This document shows positions 46,241 to 58,700 of a stretch of 64,000 nucleotides of DNA, piece by piece. Origin of the DNA: Cotesia glomerata. Lineage: Eukaryota; Arthropoda; Insecta; Hymenoptera; Braconidae. How positions within the stretch are numbered: the stretch's first letter is position 1; each line of letters starts with the position of its first letter. A model generated the notes under the pieces. That model saw only the letters and a list, made by a program, of their open reading frames with translations, was not told where the DNA came from and did no database searches. A program made the position numbers and the translations under genes. The stretch covers positions 10,448,957-10,512,956 of the forward strand of contig NC_058167.1 of assembly GCF_020080835.1 (NCBI RefSeq), read 5' to 3'.

Positions 46241-46416
46241 GTTTAGACCCAGCGTAAAAAACACAGATCAAGCAAAATTTCACGCGCAAGCGTCCGTATA
46301 TTATTATGATAAGTCAAGAAAGCATTCAGTGGATCGAATGGCTCGATGACAGACTGGACAGAGCACAGAACCAGTGTCGAAGCCGACCGACTGCTATCGC
46401 TCCGCAGTAAACAGGA

Positions 46417-46512
46417 ATGAGCGATAATAACAATGGACATTGCTGGTTTTATGGACACGTAGGAGTTTCCGTGACGGAAGGGAACACTCGAATCCCAAGC
46501 AACAGAAGCTAA
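46417..46512 (+). promoter_or_regulatory. 31-codon upstream ORF overlapping the SLC17A9 start (TAATG)
   Basis: ATG at 46417 opens a frame of 31 codons that ends with TAA at 46510-46512. The A at 46512 is also the first base of the main ATG, giving a TAATG stop-start overlap. Another, four-codon uORF (ATGGCTCGATGA) begins near 46339. The arrangement suits termination-reinitiation control, an inference from layout alone. It depends on the transcript starting upstream of 46417, which the exon-like composition of 46240-46511 suggests. Confidence 0.5.
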
Positions 46513-49500
46513 TGGTCAGTCACGACCTACTGCCAACGCATCAACTGGAGATGCTGACTGTCGATTTCGCCGATGACAGCAAAACCTGTTTCTGGACTAG
46601 GTGAATACTTGATTAATTATTGATTGATCATCATTCGCTTTACTGTTTGTTTTACTTGCCTGTACTTTTTAATTTATAATTTATTATCATTATTTACTAT
46701 TGTTTGTTTATTGTAGACAAGAGAGGAGAAAATGGTTCATTTCTCTGTACTGCGGGACGTGTTTACTGTACGCTACCCGGACCTCAGTCCCGCTGCTGAT
46801 GCCAGTTGTCAGCAAAGAGAAGCAATGGAGCAAAGCAGACTCTGGGATGATACTCTCCAGCTTCTTCTGGGGGTACACACTCACCCAGGTAGCCAGTGGG
46901 TACATAAGCGATCGGATGGGTGGCCAAAGAGTCATGTGGATTGCTGCTCTAGGCTGGTCGCTCAGCACCTTCTTCATGTCTGATGTCATTGAAATGTTTT
47001 CCTCGAGCATTCACTGTGTGTTAATTGTTGCTATTGCTCGGGTACTAAATGGTGCCTTTCAAGGTACACGAAACATTTTTTATTTTTTTAATTGTAAATT
47101 GTAAATACTAGGGGCACAAACTGCTATAAGATAGATGAAGGAGTTCTACATCGATGGTCTAATTAGCTATTTGTCTAACTCCTTATTTTTTAGAGGGTGA
47201 TTTTTTAACATTTTCATTTAGCAATACAATTATTAATTATTTGAATGATTCAAACCTAAATATTATGTCTCTATTAGATATTAATGATATTAAATGGTTT
47301 TTAAAAATTATAATAAATTTTGAACTAATTGTTTTTTTCGTACAAATAGAAGATTCTCTAAAATGGAGTTAGACAATTTGCTAATTAGAGCGTCGATATG
47401 TACTTTATATTTTTATGACATTGAAATTGAGACATCTGATTATTTTTAGAATTTTTTTAATTAATAAATTATCGCAGTTTGTTTTTCAAGAAAAATGAAA
47501 AAAAATTTACTTAAAAAAAGGAATATCAGCCTTGTAAGAACCGCGGAGGTGTACAAGGAAAGCAATAATAAAAAAAAAATTGTCTTGTCCACTAATTTCA
47601 GTGTCAAATTTATGATACTGGAATTGAGAGACATCTGATAATTTTTAGAATTTTTTTAATTAACAAATTACAGCAAGAAAAATTTATTTTAAAAATTCTA
47701 TCTTTAACAGATCTGAATAATAATAAATAAAATTTTTTTTAATAATTTTCTAGGCTTAGTTTATTTTTCAAGAAAAATAAAAAAAATTGGTGTTAAATTT
47801 ATAATACTGGAATTGAGAGACATCTGATAATTTTTAGAATTTTTTTTAATTAATAAATTACAGCGAAAAAAATTTATTTTAAAAATTCTATCTTTAAAAG
47901 CTCTAAAAAATTATAAATATAATTTTTTTTTTAATAATTTTCTAGACTTAGTTTATTTTTCAAGAAAAAAAAATTGTGTCCGCTAATTTTAGCGTCAAAT
48001 TTATGATACTGGAATTGAGAAACATCTGATAATTTGTAGGATTTTTTAAATTAAAAAATTACAGCAAGAAAAATTTATTTTTAAAATTTTATTTTTAAAA
48101 GCTCTAAAAAATTATGAATACCATTTTTTATAATAATTTTCTAGAACTAGTTTATTTTTCAAAAAAAATAAAAAAATTGTCAAGGATCTGCTAATTTAAG
48201 TGTCATAAATTTTTTTTGATGTGATAATCTAGAGATATTGGATTTACTTTTTATAAGTAAAAGTTATATAAACGTAACATCTTTTATAATCAAAATGAAT
48301 TATGTATATAATATTTTTATCCAAGAGAAAGTTAAGTACATGTCATCTTCTCGAGATTAACTTTTACAAACACTTTCGAGATAAAATGATGACATACTTA
48401 TATTATTCTATAAAAATTAAAAAATGTTTTATTAATTTTAAAATAAAAATTGAATAATTTATTTCAGGTATGCATTTCCCCAGTGTAATAAGCCTAACTA
48501 GCCATCATCTAGAAGAATACGAAAGAGCCTCGTTTTTCGGGCTACTTACATCAGGATCGGCACTTGGTACTTTACTCACAGTGACCTTAGGGTCTTATCT
48601 GATGAAGGCTTATCATTGGCAAATTGTATTTCAAGTACTAGGTACATTACATAATGTGAAGACTATGAAGAAGATTAAATAGAACAATTTCAATTTGATT
48701 TTAGGTAGTTTAGGACTATTATGGACTCTATTTTTATACTACCAAAGTCTGACAGTCCAGAGAAAAAAAATAAAATCAACCGAGGATTCTATTCACAGCA
48801 CATTGCCCTGGAGGCAGCTGTGGTCTAAATCCCCCTTTTGGTACCTACGTTATCTTATCTCTTGATTTATTATTAAGCAGAAAATATTCAGCGTTAAATG
48901 ATTAATATTAATATTCGAATTAGGTCCTGCGTGTTCACTCATGCGTGCCAGAACAACTGTTTTTTTGTACTACTTTCGTGGATGCCAACATATTTTCATG
49001 ATACCTTTCCAGATGTGCAGGTATTATTTATTTATTTAATTAATTATTTACCACCTACAAAATAATTATTCATAAACTATCAACCTTGCAGTCACTATGT
49101 CACTGCCGTGACTTTAAACTGTGAATAAATAAAATTTTGCTTTATTAAATAATGATTTTTGTTAAATTGCACTTTATTTTCTTAACTATTGACGTTTTTA
49201 AAGATATAAGCTCATCTCGATGTTACACTCATCAAGAGCTTTCATTTGAGTACCTACATCATTTTTTCCTATATTTTTCATATATATAAATTTATGAAAT
49301 ATATGAAAAATTGATGTGGGTACTCAAATGAAAGGTCTCGATAAGTGTAATGTCGGGATGAGCTTATATCTTTAAAAATGTCAATAGTTCACAAGATATT
49401 TGTTAAAATGCCTTGTACTTTCTTAACTATTGACGTTTTTAAAGATATAAGCTCATCCCGATGTTACACTCATCAAGAGCTCTCATTTGAGCACCCACAT

Positions 49501-51320
49501 CATTTTTTCATATATTTTTCATATGTACATATATATAATATATATAAATATATGAAAAATTGATGTGGGTACTCGAATGAAAGGTCTCGATGAGTGTAAT
49601 GTCGGGATGAGCTTATATCTTTAAAAATGTCAATAGTTCACTAGATATTGGTTAAAATGCCCTGTACTTTCTTAACTATTGACATTTTTAAAGATATAAG
49701 CTCATCCCGATGTTACACTCATCAAGAGCTCTCATTTGAGCACCCACATCATTTTTTCATATATTTTTCATATGTACATATATATAATATATATAAATAT
49801 ATGAAAAATTGATGTGGGTACTCGAATGAAAGGTCTCGATGAGTGTAATGTCGGGATGAGCTTATATCTTTGAAAATGTCAATAGTTCACAAGATATTTG
49901 TTAAAATGCTCTGTACTTTCTTAACTATTGACGTTTTTCAAGATATAAGCTCATCCCGATGTTACACTCATCAAGAGCTCTCATTTGAGTACCCACATCA
50001 TTTTTTCATATATTTTTCATATGTACATATATATAATATATATAAATATATGAAAAATTGATGTGGGTACTCGAATGAAAGGTCTCGATGAGTGTAATGT
50101 CGGGATGAGCTTATATCTTTGAAAATGTCAATAGTTCACAAGATATTTGTTAAAATGCCCTGTACTTTCTTAACTATTGACGTTTTTCAAGATATAAGCT
50201 CATCCCGATGTTACACTCATCAAGAGCTTTCATTTGAGTACCCACATGCATTTCGATATATATTTTTAATATATACATATATATAATATATATAAATATA
50301 TGAATAATTGATGTGGGTACTCAAATGAAAGGCCTTGATGAGCGTACCATCAGGATGAGCTTATATCTTTAAAAATGTCAATAGTTCACAAGGCACAAGG
50401 TCATTTCTCAATTACGTATCTAGAGATAGAGCATTTCCGAATGCAGCCTAAGTACTTCATCATAAATTGACTATTGATGAGGATGATATGAAATCTTCAA
50501 AAAGCACAACTCCAGGTCAAGACCTTTCTAATGATACATAATTTAACTATAAAAACCCATTTTATTATATAAATACACCGGCCACAAAATTTTTCTTATT
50601 TTCTTAATAATGTAGATAATTAATGCAACTATTCATTTTCAGAGCTGGAAGGTAAACATGATACCCTGGTTATCGTTAGTACCTTGTACGTTTATCGCAA
50701 AAATGCTGTCAGAAAGACTCATAAAAACCGGGTACTCTGTAACAGCTACCAGGAAAATAATTGAAACAATTTGTTTAACGACGCAAAGTATTAATTTACT
50801 TATCTTGTGTAAGTTATATTGCATTTCATTGTATTCTGATTTTTTTATTCGCAAGTTTATGCGGATCGGAATTTTATCCGTCAAGATAAAGCGGTAATAA
50901 AATTTATTTATCAATAAAATGTGTTTTTGCAGCACGAGTGACGACGTTCCCGAGTGCCATGATCTGCTTAATGCTGATTATTGGAGGCACTGGATTTCAC
51001 AACACCGCAATAGCTGTTAATCCTTCAGACCTTGCTCCTAAACATTCTGGAAGTGTTTTCGGTATTATGAATTCCATCGGCGCAGTACCTGGTATGATAA
51101 TACTTATTGTTGAAAATGATTGTTTTAAGACATAATAAGAATTATTTATTTTCTTTTTTTTTTTTTTTATCTGCTGACAGGTTTCTTGGGTGTTTATTTA
51201 GCTGGTTACATTCTACACATGACTCACAGTTGGGCAGCAGTATTTATCCTTACGTCAATAATCGATGCTCTTGGTTGCATCGTGTACTTGACGTTTGGTT
51301 CAGGCCAACCGATTATATAA
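46512..51320 (+). CDS. SLC17A9: SLC17A9-like vesicular nucleotide transporter (MFS)
   Basis: Coding exons: 46512-46600, 46717-47063, 48468-48641, 48705-48840, 48924-49020, 50643-50808, 50933-51091, 51181-51320, all in phase, 435 residues, essentially the length of human SLC17A9. The family loads ATP and related nucleotides into secretory vesicles using membrane potential, within the SLC17 anion transporters of the major facilitator superfamily. Supporting segments: GTCLLYATR in the first membrane helix; SSFFWGYTLTQVASGYISDRMGG, the SLC17-type second and third helices with the D-R-x-G-G loop; RVLNGAFQGMHFPS in helix four; LLSWMPTYFHDTFP; ERLIKTGYSV; and NPSDLAPKHSGSVFGIMNSIGAVPGFLGVYLAG near the C-terminus. 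About ten to twelve hydrophobic helices are expected. Intron 5 (49021-50642) contains repeat array T2. Sialin- or phosphate-type SLC17 members are alternatives, but this segment pattern fits A9 best. Confidence 0.87.
47064..48467. repeat. SLC17A9 intron 2 with three or more repeated blocks
   Basis: Blocks containing ATGATACTGGAATTGAGAGA and TTTTAAAAATTCTATCTTTA recur near 47610, 47795 and 48000. They are related to the blocks in JNK intron 4 and to the 1-287 repeat. No exon signal inside. Confidence 0.6.
49081..50622. repeat. Composite element T2: head, five palindromic tandem units, tail
   Basis: Same head (CAACCTTGCAGTCACTATG), unit and tail as T1. Left arms begin near 49185, 49426, 49673, 49923 and 50173, so the unit is about 241-250 bp. 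Each unit is an inverted repeat with arms of about 85 bp around an ATATATAATATAT core. It sits in intron 5 of SLC17A9, ending about 20 bp before exon 6. Open frames through it are repeats of each other and not genes. Confidence 0.8.
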
Positions 51321-51355
51321 ATAAAGTGATTTTAGATAATATTTAATTATAAGGA

Positions 51356-51361
51356 AATAAA
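51356..51361 (+). terminator. Candidate poly(A) signal of SLC17A9
   Basis: AATAAA 36 bp after the stop codon, the first such hexamer downstream. The AT-rich setting lowers its weight. Confidence 0.4.
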
Positions 51362-51507
51362 TTTGTAAATATTTTAAAAAATTTGTAGATAATTAAAATA
51401 AATTTTATTATTTAAATTGAAATCATTTTTTTTAATTTTAATAAATAAATAAAATATTAATTTAATAGAAGAAATAATTATAAATTTAAGATTAATAATT
51501 ATAAATA

Positions 51508-51960
51508 GCAACCTTTCAGTCACTATGTGACTGCCGTTACTTGTGAACTATAAATAAATACAATTTTGATTTATTTTAAATAATGAATTTTGTTAAATTG
51601 CAATTTACTTTTTTAACTATTGACGTTTTTGAAGATATAAGCTCATCCCGATGTTACACTCATCAAGATCTTTCATTTGAGTACCCGCATGCATTTTTGA
51701 TATATATTTCATATATACATATATATAATATATATAAATATATGAAAAATTAATGTGGGTACTTAAATGAAAGGTCTCGACGAGTGTAATGTCGGGATGA
51801 GCTTATATCTTTAAAAACGTGAATAGTTCACAAGATATTTATTAAAATACCCTGTACTTTCTTAACTATTGACGTTTTTAAAAATATAAGCTCATCCCGA
51901 TGTTACACTCATCAAGAGCTTTCATTTGAGTACCCACATCAATTTTTCATATATTCCATA

Positions 51961-52012
<52 letters not shown>

Positions 52013-52650
52013 TATAATATATATAAATATATGAAAAATTGATGTGGGTACTCAAATGAAAGGTCTCGATTAGTGAAACATCGGGATGAGCTTATTTCTT
52101 TAAAAATGTCAATAGTTCACAAGATACAAGGTCATTTCTTAATTATTGACATTTTTAAATATATAAGCTCATCCTGGTGTAACACTAATCAAGAGCTTTC
52201 ATTTGAGTACCCACATGCATTTTGATATATTTTTCATATATTTATATATATAATATATATAAATATATGAAAAAATGATGTTGGTACTCAAATGAAAGTT
52301 CTTGACAAGGGTAACATCGGGATGAGTTTATATCTTTAAAAATGTCAATAGTTCACAAGATACAAGGTCATTTCTTAATTATGTATCTAAAGATAGAGAA
52401 TTTTCAAATGCAGTCTAAATACTTATTATCATAAATTGATCATTGGTGAGAATGATATAAAACCATGAAAAGGCATAAGGTAAAAGCCCCAATAGATGAT
52501 CACGTACCAGTATATGATCATCTATTGGGGCTTTTACCTTAACTCCAGGTCAAGACTTTTTCGACGATACCAAATTTAACCATAAAAACCCATTTTATCA
52601 TATAAATAAACTAGCCACAAAATTTTGCTTATTCTCTTAATAATATAAAT
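51508..52650. repeat. Composite element T3: head, three palindromic tandem units, tail
   Basis: Same layout as T1 and T2, with left arms near 51618, 51865 and 52143, and a (TA)n expansion near 51967-52006. Its tail is interrupted by a 62-bp palindrome at 52478-52539. It lies between the convergent 3' ends of SLC17A9 and ELP3. Confidence 0.8.
52478..52539. mobile_element. 62-bp palindromic micro-MITE of the AGGTAAA family
   Basis: Perfect 25-bp inverted arms starting AGGTAAAAGCCCCAATAGAT around a 12-bp loop, flanked by TA on both sides. The tails of T1 and T2 lack it at the same point, so this is a clear insertion. Confidence 0.8.
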
Positions 52651-52794
52651 TAGAATAAATTTTTTTATTTAAATAAAAATCATTTTTTTAAATAATTTTA
52701 ATGAATCAAAAAAAACTTTTAAAAAAGAAGAAATAATAAATTTTAAATTAATGATTATGATTATAATAAATTTTATTATTTTGATTATTAATTA

Positions 52795-55700
52795 TTAATT
52801 ATTATTTACAAGAATTTTAGACATATAAGGACCATCCAATTCATAGCCAATTTTTCGATAATAATTTCTGGTACCAACACCTGATATCACAGCAATTTTA
52901 TGTGAGCCATGTTCTTCCCTAGCAATCCTTTCAGCTTCTTCCATGAGCAGCATTCCGAACCCTTGATGCTGAAATTTAGTAGGGTCGCGCGCGCTGATTG
53001 GAACCACCGTACCATAAACATGAAGCTCTCGAACGATAGAACACTTGCCTTTGAGTTCCGGGCGGTATGTCTTGGCTCCACACTTCCTCAACCTCAACAA
53101 CCCGACGAGGATGTCTTGAGTCGGATCTTCGTACGACAGGAATGTCTCCCATCCTTCATTGGCCACGTAGTCTCGGCGTATAAGCTCGACTTCATAAGGC
53201 TGGACTTTGTTGTGGATTTCCTGGATTCCAACTTCGCGAGTCCTGACATCACGGCAGTCTGTGCCAAAATCTTTCATTCGAGCCAGGGCAAGCTCTCTTA
53301 GATTTCCATGCTCGACTCCTGAACTCACCAGAGGCATTGGTATGTCACGCTGGACTCGATATACTCTAGTCCAAGGCGGTATTAGCGCCAATATTCTTGC
53401 TATCAAGTCGATCAAGGTGCTGGGTGGGTAGCTTCTGTATCTACCAGTCTTCCATAATTCATAGAGACCTGTACCACGGATCACCAATGTTGGATATATT
53501 TTTAAACCATCAGCACGAAATGCTGGATTTTCAAAAAATTCCTGTGAAAAATTTTTATAGTTAGTATGGATAAATAAATAATTAAATAATAAATAAATAA
53601 TTAAATAATAAATAAATAATTAAATAATAAATAAATAATTAAATAATAAATAAATAATTAAATAATAAATAAATAATTAAATAATAAATAAATAATTAAA
53701 TAATAAATAAATAATTAAATAATAAATAAATAATTAAATAATAAATAAATAATTAAATAATAAATAAATAATTAAATAAATTAACTATAAATACAAATTA
53801 AAATTTTTTAAGCATTTACTCCCAAAAAAAAATTTTTTAAGCATTTACTCCCAAAAAAAATTTTTTTGACTCAAGAAATAAATTATTAAAATATTTTTGG
53901 TCTAAAAAAAATTTTTTTTTTTAATCAAAAAAATTTTTTTTCTGCTCAAGAATTAATTTTTTTTGTCTAATTGTACTTTCGTTAATGCTACATTGATTCA
54001 ATTCCATAATCAAGAGAAAATTATAATCATACTAGTCATTAAATATCAATTTGGTGCTACGGTCTTCAGAAAAATTGAAAAGATCCTAAGGAAAAAAAAA
54101 AAAGGATTGCGGAGTTTGGTGCAGGAGGGTCACTAGGACAACAACGTGCAAACAAGAAGATAAAATAAAAGAAAAGAAAAATAGAAAGATTAGATGGAAA
54201 GAGAAATAATATATATAATTAATATACAGAAGTAAAATAAGTCAAAATAAAAGTATTATTATTAATTTGGTGCTAGACATTGATTACATTATATTAATTT
54301 ATATTTTTCCTCATACTGAATATTAATAATTAAATATATAAATTATATTGCCGATCAGTGTTAGGGTAAATGAACCAATTATTGACCGATTAAGATTTTC
54401 TTTTTCTGTACTAAGCTATAAAAAAAATATCAACTTGTTTACTACAATTAACTAGATTTTATATAATCTAACGACCAACAGACAGTGTATTAAAAAAATA
54501 TCTTACAAATCACTTAAATGAATAAATAAATAAATAAATAAAAAGACCATTCGGCAGCCGAAATGGAAGTAGATTTCATTTTATTACTTATCAATCAAAA
54601 TTACAATTGAATTTTAAAGTATGATTTTTATTGTAATCATTACAATGATAGCGTTCTAATGAAAAAAATTAAATTAAAAATTTTATAAAACAAATGCAAT
54701 AGCAAATTTCATAATTAGCATAGCGGAATAAGACATAATTTTGGGACTACAGAAATAATATGATACTCAAATTAAAGCTTATTTAAAGAGCTTTCAGATG
54801 CAATTTACAGAGATTCAATAAGTTATCTCATTTAAAAGTTAATCGAGTAAGAATGTGAAGAAATATAAATTTTTATGATTTTGAAAATTTTTAAATCCTG
54901 GCATTTCTAAATAATTTTAAGACTTCACACATGATATGGTACTTAAATTAAAGCTTATTTAAAGAGCTTTCAGATGCAATTTACAGAGATTCAATAAGTT
55001 ATCTCATTTAAAAGTTAATCGAGTAAGAATGTGAAGAAATATAAATTTTTATGATTTTGAAAATTTTTAAATCCTGGCATTTCTAAAATACTTTACCGAT
55101 TAAGCTCATCTTCGAAATTGACTTCGGTATCTATCTGTAGAATAAGTATGTTGAGTTTGGTAAAGATTCGTTGTAAATTTACGACGCTATCGTCGTGACA
55201 AGCCGCGTTATATCATATATATATATATATATTTGGGTGTGCCAAAATGTAACTCCCATGGAGAACCTTTTAAAATTGGAATTTTGAGTTCCGCTTTTAA
55301 CAGGGGCTGCGTTTGGGCATTTCCTGAGATATTTTGGAGTAAGACGATGTATTTGATTTTCATAGAATTTTTTAACAGAAGCTTAGTTTGGGCACTTCCG
55401 GCCAAATTTTGAATTTTCATCGGAAATGCTCAAGCTAAGCTTCTGTTAAAAATTCTATGAAAATCGAATACATCGTCTCACTCCAAAATATCTCAGGAAA
55501 TGCCCAAACGCAGCCCCTGTTGAAAGCGGAACTCGAAATTCCAATTTTAAAAGGTTCTCCACGGGAGTTACATTTTGGCACACCCTAATATATATATATA
55601 TATATATATATAAACTTTTGAACCATGTGTATTTTCTGACTCAGCTCGTCGAGTTTAGTAGGAATATAGCAAAATTTTTCAAAAGTTTCGTCATGAGGAC

Positions 55701-58700
55701 CATTGCAATAGTTAAATTTCTATGAAATCTACTAAAAACTACAATTTGTAATGGATTTTATTAAAGTTAAATACTCAATTAATAATAATTAATACCTAAA
55801 TAAAATAAAATAACAAATAAAAAAAATACTTACAATAAATTGTTCTACATCACGTTCAATGTCTACATTAGGTAAATCAGGCATCATATGAGCAATTACT
55901 TTATATCCAGCATCTTTAGCAATATTAAATGTCTCACAGACTGCTTTAACTGTATGACCACGATTGGTGTCACGAGCAACATCTTCAAAGACTGATTGAA
56001 CTCCAATTTCTAATCTTGTACATCTAATTATTAATTAATAAAATAAAATATTAATTAATTGAATATAATATTGATTAATAATTAAATTATTTACTATAAA
56101 AATTAATAAAAAAATTACCCATAACGAAGCATATCAGAAAGATGTCTATTCAAACAATAATCCGGTCGAGTTTCAATAGTGATGCCGATGCACTTAGTCT
56201 TGCTTCGTTCTGAAAATCTGACCGCTTCATCAACATTATTACTTATATGTCCAGATAGCGCGTCGTGAAGATTTCTGATAAAATAGTCGCGATAATCTTC
56301 AGGTAGAGACATAAATGTACCGCCCATTACAATAAATTCAACTTTGTCGACGCTGTGGCCCAATTGCTTCAGCTGTCAATTAATAAAATTAAAAATAAAT
56401 GTTATTATTTTTTATTTTTATTTAAAAAATTATGCTTCAGAATTTTAACCTGTTCAACGCGATGACGAGTCTGTAAAAATGGATCATATCTAGCCCGAAT
56501 GGCTCTCATAGACGTTGGTTCATATCCAGTGTAAGATTGAGTTGAATATTCAAAATCTGAATCTGGTCCTCCCGGACAGTAGACACAAATGTTACCTGTG
56601 AAATTTATGTGTGGACATCTGTGGGGCTTACACATTACAGCGACAACTGCAATCTGAAGATTAAAAAGTTTTAATATTAATTACTCGTTTATTTATTTAT
56701 TTATTTAATAAAGCCAAGGCTGATGCCAAATGGCAAGGTATACAAAATATTTTTGCAATAGTGGAAACAATTTTATAAAAATTTGAATATAATGAATATA
56801 ATAATAAAAATGCTTATGATAAACTATAATATGATTTAAATTTAATTTTTTATATGATTTATATGATTTAACTAGGGTAGATGGGTTTATATAATATCTG
56901 TAGTTATACAGTCAAAGATAATAACAATATGAATTATAATAACATCGAGAGTGACAATAGGTAACTTAGTTTAAGTCTCTTGCTCCATTAAATAATTAAA
57001 CAGTTTGGTTTTAAAGACCTCAATACTGGAAGCATCAATAAGATCAGGGGGCAATGTTTGCCAGAGACGAATAACAGTGATAACAAATGAATTTTCATAA
57101 TAATTCGATGTAAAATGCGGGGTTTCAAAGTTAACATTATTTGATTTGAGAGCTAATCTTTGTGATCGTCGAGAATCAATATCAATAAATTGTTCACTTA
57201 AGTAAGTAATTTATTTATATAAACAAACCCAACAGCTTAGGCCATTAACAGGGTTAGTACATAAAATTTTTTTTTTATGTATAACAAGATGACTTATAGC
57301 TAGTATAGTAATTCAATAGTTAAATTGATAAATGAAAAGACTAATGATGTGTTAGCAATTGTAGTCCAAAAAAATAATAGTAATTAACAAAAATAAAAAG
57401 AAAAAAAAATTATTATTATTATTATTATTATAATTAAGGAGCTGATTTTCAAAAGGGTATCTTTTCATATTTTAAAATACCAGTTTTCTGAACTTTTATA
57501 TATTAATTACTTCGAGAATTATAAAGATTTATAAATGAAAATCGAATTGCAACTTTATAACCGATAGCACTTTATAGCTAATTTAAAAAAAGTTCAATAC
57601 GAATATTTATAATTGAAGATAACTAGTTTTTTGTCTCGATTAATCAAAAATGAAAAGATACCCTTTTGAAACTAAGCTTCTCAATTGTACAATTGCACGT
57701 ATTCAACGCCATTTAGTTGCTAATTTGCCAAGTAGGGGAGAAGGGGGTCAATTGAACCAAAAAAAGTTTAGTAATTTTTTACTATTCGAATTAAAACTAA
57801 AAAATAATTTTTTTTTTCTTGGAATGGTAGCTTATTAATTAAGTCTACTATTAATATCAACACATAAATTAGTCAATAAACAACGTGAATTTTTAAAAAT
57901 TATTAATTTATCCAAACGCGTCGAATGGTTCAATTGAACCAATAATATTTAAAACTCAAACCCGAACTTTTAATAAATAATATATTAATTGTTACTTGCT
58001 AATATTACTGTTACACATTTTTAATGCACAGATATTATATTAAATAAATTAAAAATCAATTGAAAAATAATTTTCATTATAAATTCTGTTCATCAAATTG
58101 TTAGATTATTTCTCTGAGTATTTTTCACGTAGAGTCAAGATGCGCGCGTATGTCCCATGCTTCTCCGTGTGGTTCAATCGTCTCCGGGACTGCTGGTTCA
58201 ATTGACCCCATATAATTTTATAACAATTAATAGTAAATAATAAATAAACAAACTATTATATCACTATGAACAAAGTTGAGGATTATAAAGTATAAGTATA
58301 TACAACTACTACAATTCAAATGTTATCAATTAATTCAAAAATTGAAATATTATTAAACAATTTGTCACCAGCCGAAAAAACAGTTTACATGCCTAAAAAT
58401 AAGAAAATCTCAATTTTTCAAAATTTATTAATCGCAATGATTTCAAATTTTGATCATATCCGAGTTTAACATATTAAAATCTAATTCTAGGAGCATGAAG
58501 CGTTTTTTCAATTTTTTCGATTTTTTAAGTCGAGTGGTTCAATTGACGCCCTTCTCCCCTAATGCTGTTACATAGCCATTAGGACAGTTAAAAGGGTCAA
58601 ATGAAGCCTCCAATTGACAAAAACGATTTACCGTATTAAAGATACGTGCTGACTGAGTTAGATTGGTCTTAGCAATAGGTAAATGCATCGGAACATGACT

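Noticed and set aside
46243..46458. 71-codon ORF antisense to the SLC17A9 leader
   Set aside because: No domain or conservation clue. The sense strand carries the uORF and leader, which explains the composition.
46708..47010. ORFs on both strands overlapping SLC17A9 exon 2 in other frames
   Set aside because: Shadows of the transporter exon, whose own frame continues in phase through eight exons.
48642..48704. Reading SLC17A9 exon 3 through to the stop at 48680-48682
   Set aside because: GTACAT...TTTTAG forms a 63-bp intron whose removal restores the conserved transporter frame, so the stop is intronic.
49378..50061. Two nearly identical ORFs of about 61-63 codons with MSIVHKIFVKM starts
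   Set aside because: They are successive units of the palindromic tandem array T2, not a gene family.
53571..53780. CRISPR-like array
   Set aside because: The 19-bp units are contiguous without spacers and lie in a eukaryotic intron, so this is a minisatellite.
54363..54410. TAGGGTAAATGAACCAATTA phrase as the end of another TA-inserting element
   Set aside because: No inverted partner was found within the intron, so an element could not be bounded.
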